Assembly (NCBI RefSeq): GCF_002086285.1
Contig: NZ_MVHU01000010.1
Location: 1-64,000, forward strand
Direction: 5' to 3'
DNA length: 64,000 bases
From: Mycolicibacter kumamotonensis
GTDB lineage: Bacteria > Actinomycetota > Actinomycetes > Mycobacteriales > Mycobacteriaceae
Below are positions 62,655 through 64,000 of this stretch, piece after piece; position 1 is the stretch's first letter; every line of letters begins with the position of its first letter. The translations under genes were made by a program, and so were the position numbers. The notes below the pieces were generated by a model. It saw only the letters and a list, made by a program, of their open reading frames with translations. It was not told where the DNA came from and made no database searches.

Positions 62655-62671
62655 CGAGAATGTCATTCTCG
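62655..62671. promoter_or_regulatory. Operator GAGAAT-N3-ATTCTC (site 4)
   Basis: CGAGAATGTCATTCTCG is a perfect 17-base palindrome about 40-55 bases upstream of the P450 gene. GAATGTGAGA just downstream may be a weaker half-site. It ties the P450 to the same regulator as the ligase/reductase and module-C genes. Confidence 0.75.
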
Positions 62672-62707
62672 AATGTGAGATCGTTGCTGAAGGGAGCGAG
62701 ACGGTTG

Positions 62708-64000
62708 GTGATGGATCCGGACGCGATTGACTTCTTTCAGGACCCCGCCGTAGTGGCCGACCCGTATCCCTACCTGCGCGCGCTGCGGGAGCGCTCGCCG
62801 GTCACCCGGGAACCGCACCACGGAGTGATGATGGTGACCGGTTGGGACGAGGCGTGCGCGGTGGCCGGCAATGCCGAGGTGTTCTCCTCGTGTATCGCGG
62901 TCACCGGCCCGTTTCCAGGCTTCCCGGTTCCGCTCGACGGTGACCTGGGCGGTGAGACCGTCGCCGGTCTGATCGACAAGCACCGTGATGAACTGCCATT
63001 CAGCGACCAGCTGCCGACACTGGACCCCCCGACGCACACCAACCACCGCGCGCTGCTGATGCGGCTGCTCACCCCCAAGCGCCTCAAGGAGAACGAGGAC
63101 GCCATGTGGGAGCTCGCCGATGCGGTGCTCGACGGGTTCCTCGCGTCCGGCGCCGGTGAATTCATCAGCGGCTTCGCGGCGCCTTTCACCCTGCTCGTCA
63201 TCGCCGACCTGCTGGGGGTGCCGCCCGAGGACCGTGACGAGTTCGTCAAGAACATGCACCACAACGTCGGCGGTGGGGTCGGCAGTACCGATGCCAAGGC
63301 GCTGGCGCACAGTCCGCTGGAATTCCTCTACGCCACCTTCGCCGGCTACATCGCTGATCGCCGCAGCACGCCTCGCGATGATGTGCTCACCGGCATGGCC
63401 CAGGCGACGTTCCCCGACGGCTCCATTCCGGACCCGATGGATGTGGCCCGGGTGGCCGCCAACGTCTATTCGGCGGGGCAGGAGACCACGGTGCGCCTGC
63501 TCGGGTCCGCGCTGAAGATCATCGGCGAGCAGCCCGACATCCAGCAGCGCCTTCGCGATGACCGCAGCCTGATCCCGAACTTCATCGAGGAGGTGCTGCG
63601 TTTCGAGAGCCCGGTCAAGGGTGACTTCCGGCTCTCCCGGGTGGACACCGAGGTGGGCGGAGTCGAGATCCCAGCCGGCACAACGCTGATGGTGATCAGC
63701 GCCGGCGCGAATCGGGATCCACGCCGCTTCACCGATCCCGACATCTTCGATCCCTCCCGCGCCAACGCACGCCAGCACATCACCTTCGGGCGCGGCATTC
63801 ACAGCTGCCCCGGCGCGCCGCTCGCACGGGCCGAGACCCGGATTGCGATCGAGCGGCTGCTGGATCGCACGGCCGAGATCAGGATCTCCGAGGAGCGGCA
63901 CGGGCCCGCCGGCGCCCGGCGGTTCGCCTACATACCGACCTACATCCTGCGTGGCCTGATCGACCTGAACCTGGAATTCACACTGGCCGGGCAGGCAGCG
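62708..64000 (+). CDS. Cytochrome P450 (runs past the window end)
   Basis: About 430 residues are visible. The I-helix oxygen-activation motif is SAGQETT, the K-helix ExxR is in EEVLRFES, and the heme-Cys loop is FGRGIHSCPGAPLARAE. All are intact, so the enzyme should be active as a monooxygenase with ferredoxin partners not seen here. AGGGAG at 62691-62696 could serve TTG 62705, GTG 62708 or ATG 62711. The frame stays open to the last base, so the stop lies beyond the window. I cannot assign a CYP family. It may start the pathway by hydroxylating the hydrocarbon skeleton. Confidence 0.92.
   Translation, partial: MMDPDAIDFFQDPAVVADPYPYLRALRERSPVTREPHHGVMMVTGWDEACAVAGNAEVFSSCIAVTGPFPGFPVPLDGDLGGETVAGLIDKHRDELPFSDQLPTLDPPTHTNHRALLMRLLTPKRLKENEDAMWELADAVLDGFLASGAGEFISGFAAPFTLLVIADLLGVPPEDRDEFVKNMHHNVGGGVGSTDAKALAHSPLEFLYATFAGYIADRRSTPRDDVLTGMAQATFPDGSIPDPMDVARVAANVYSAGQETTVRLLGSALKIIGEQPDIQQRLRDDRSLIPNFIEEVLRFESPVKGDFRLSRVDTEVGGVEIPAGTTLMVISAGANRDPRRFTDPDIFDPSRANARQHITFGRGIHSCPGAPLARAETRIAIERLLDRTAEIRISEERHGPAGARRFAYIPTYILRGLIDLNLEFTLAGQAA

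Overview
The window looks like chromosomal DNA of a Mycobacterium or close relative. It is GC-rich, many genes start with GTG, stop/start overlaps of the ATGA or GTGA type are frequent, and the backbone follows the gene order I recall from M. tuberculosis Rv0807 to Rv0824c: sterol-carrier-like protein, purF, purM, DUF3073, ygfZ-like, pabC-like, nitrobindin, sseC, cysA, thioredoxin, lmeA, glnR, mshD, phoT, phoU, LCP protein, dus, desA1. The species cannot be named from this evidence.

Layout. 1-1371 is a decaying PE/PPE-type locus: a truncated PE-PPE hydrolase half, a piece apparently in the opposite orientation, an AT-rich patch and a glycine-rich PGRS-like tail. 1446-3410 is backbone (sterol-carrier-like gene, purF). 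3540-17441 is a block of about 14 kb lying between purF and purM. It holds two Rieske oxygenase modules, each with a small helical partner gene, plus an amidohydrolase, MarR and TetR regulators, an AveC-family membrane protein with a NorQ/NorD-type AAA+/VWA pair, an SDR, a TauD-type dioxygenase, an AhpD-like protein and two acyl-CoA dehydrogenases. 17477-35976 is backbone: purine and folate genes, a sulfur operon preceded by a poly-cysteine leader peptide, glnR-mshD, a complete pstSCA-phoT set, phoU, an LCP ligase, dus and desA1.

36063-64000 is a second accessory catabolic region. It contains a TetR; an SDR-Rieske-Baeyer-Villiger monooxygenase-TauD-SDR-ALDH operon; a KshB-like ferredoxin reductase; a beta-oxidation operon (acyl-CoA synthetase, paired acyl-CoA dehydrogenases, enoyl-CoA hydratase, MeaB GTPase); a dehydrogenase-ALDH pair on the minus strand; a TetR; a third Rieske/small-protein/amidohydrolase module with AhpD, SnoaL-like and acyl-CoA dehydrogenase genes; another amidohydrolase; and a cytochrome P450 that runs off the window.

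The two accessory regions share one toolkit (Rieske oxygenase, about 110-residue helical partner, HxH-less amidohydrolase, AhpD-like protein, TauD, paired acyl-CoA dehydrogenases). They look like parts of one pathway that oxygenates a hydrophobic, perhaps terpenoid or alicyclic, substrate and feeds it to CoA-dependent beta-oxidation. The substrate is not evident from sequence. Four promoters in the second region share a GAGAAT-N3-ATTCTC palindrome, and two promoters in the first share ATCAA(C/G)TACTTG(A/T)CATT. The most unusual protein is the Rieske-type oxygenase at 12090-13322, in which the CxH/CxxH cluster ligands are replaced by CxxC/CxxC while the mononuclear iron site is kept.
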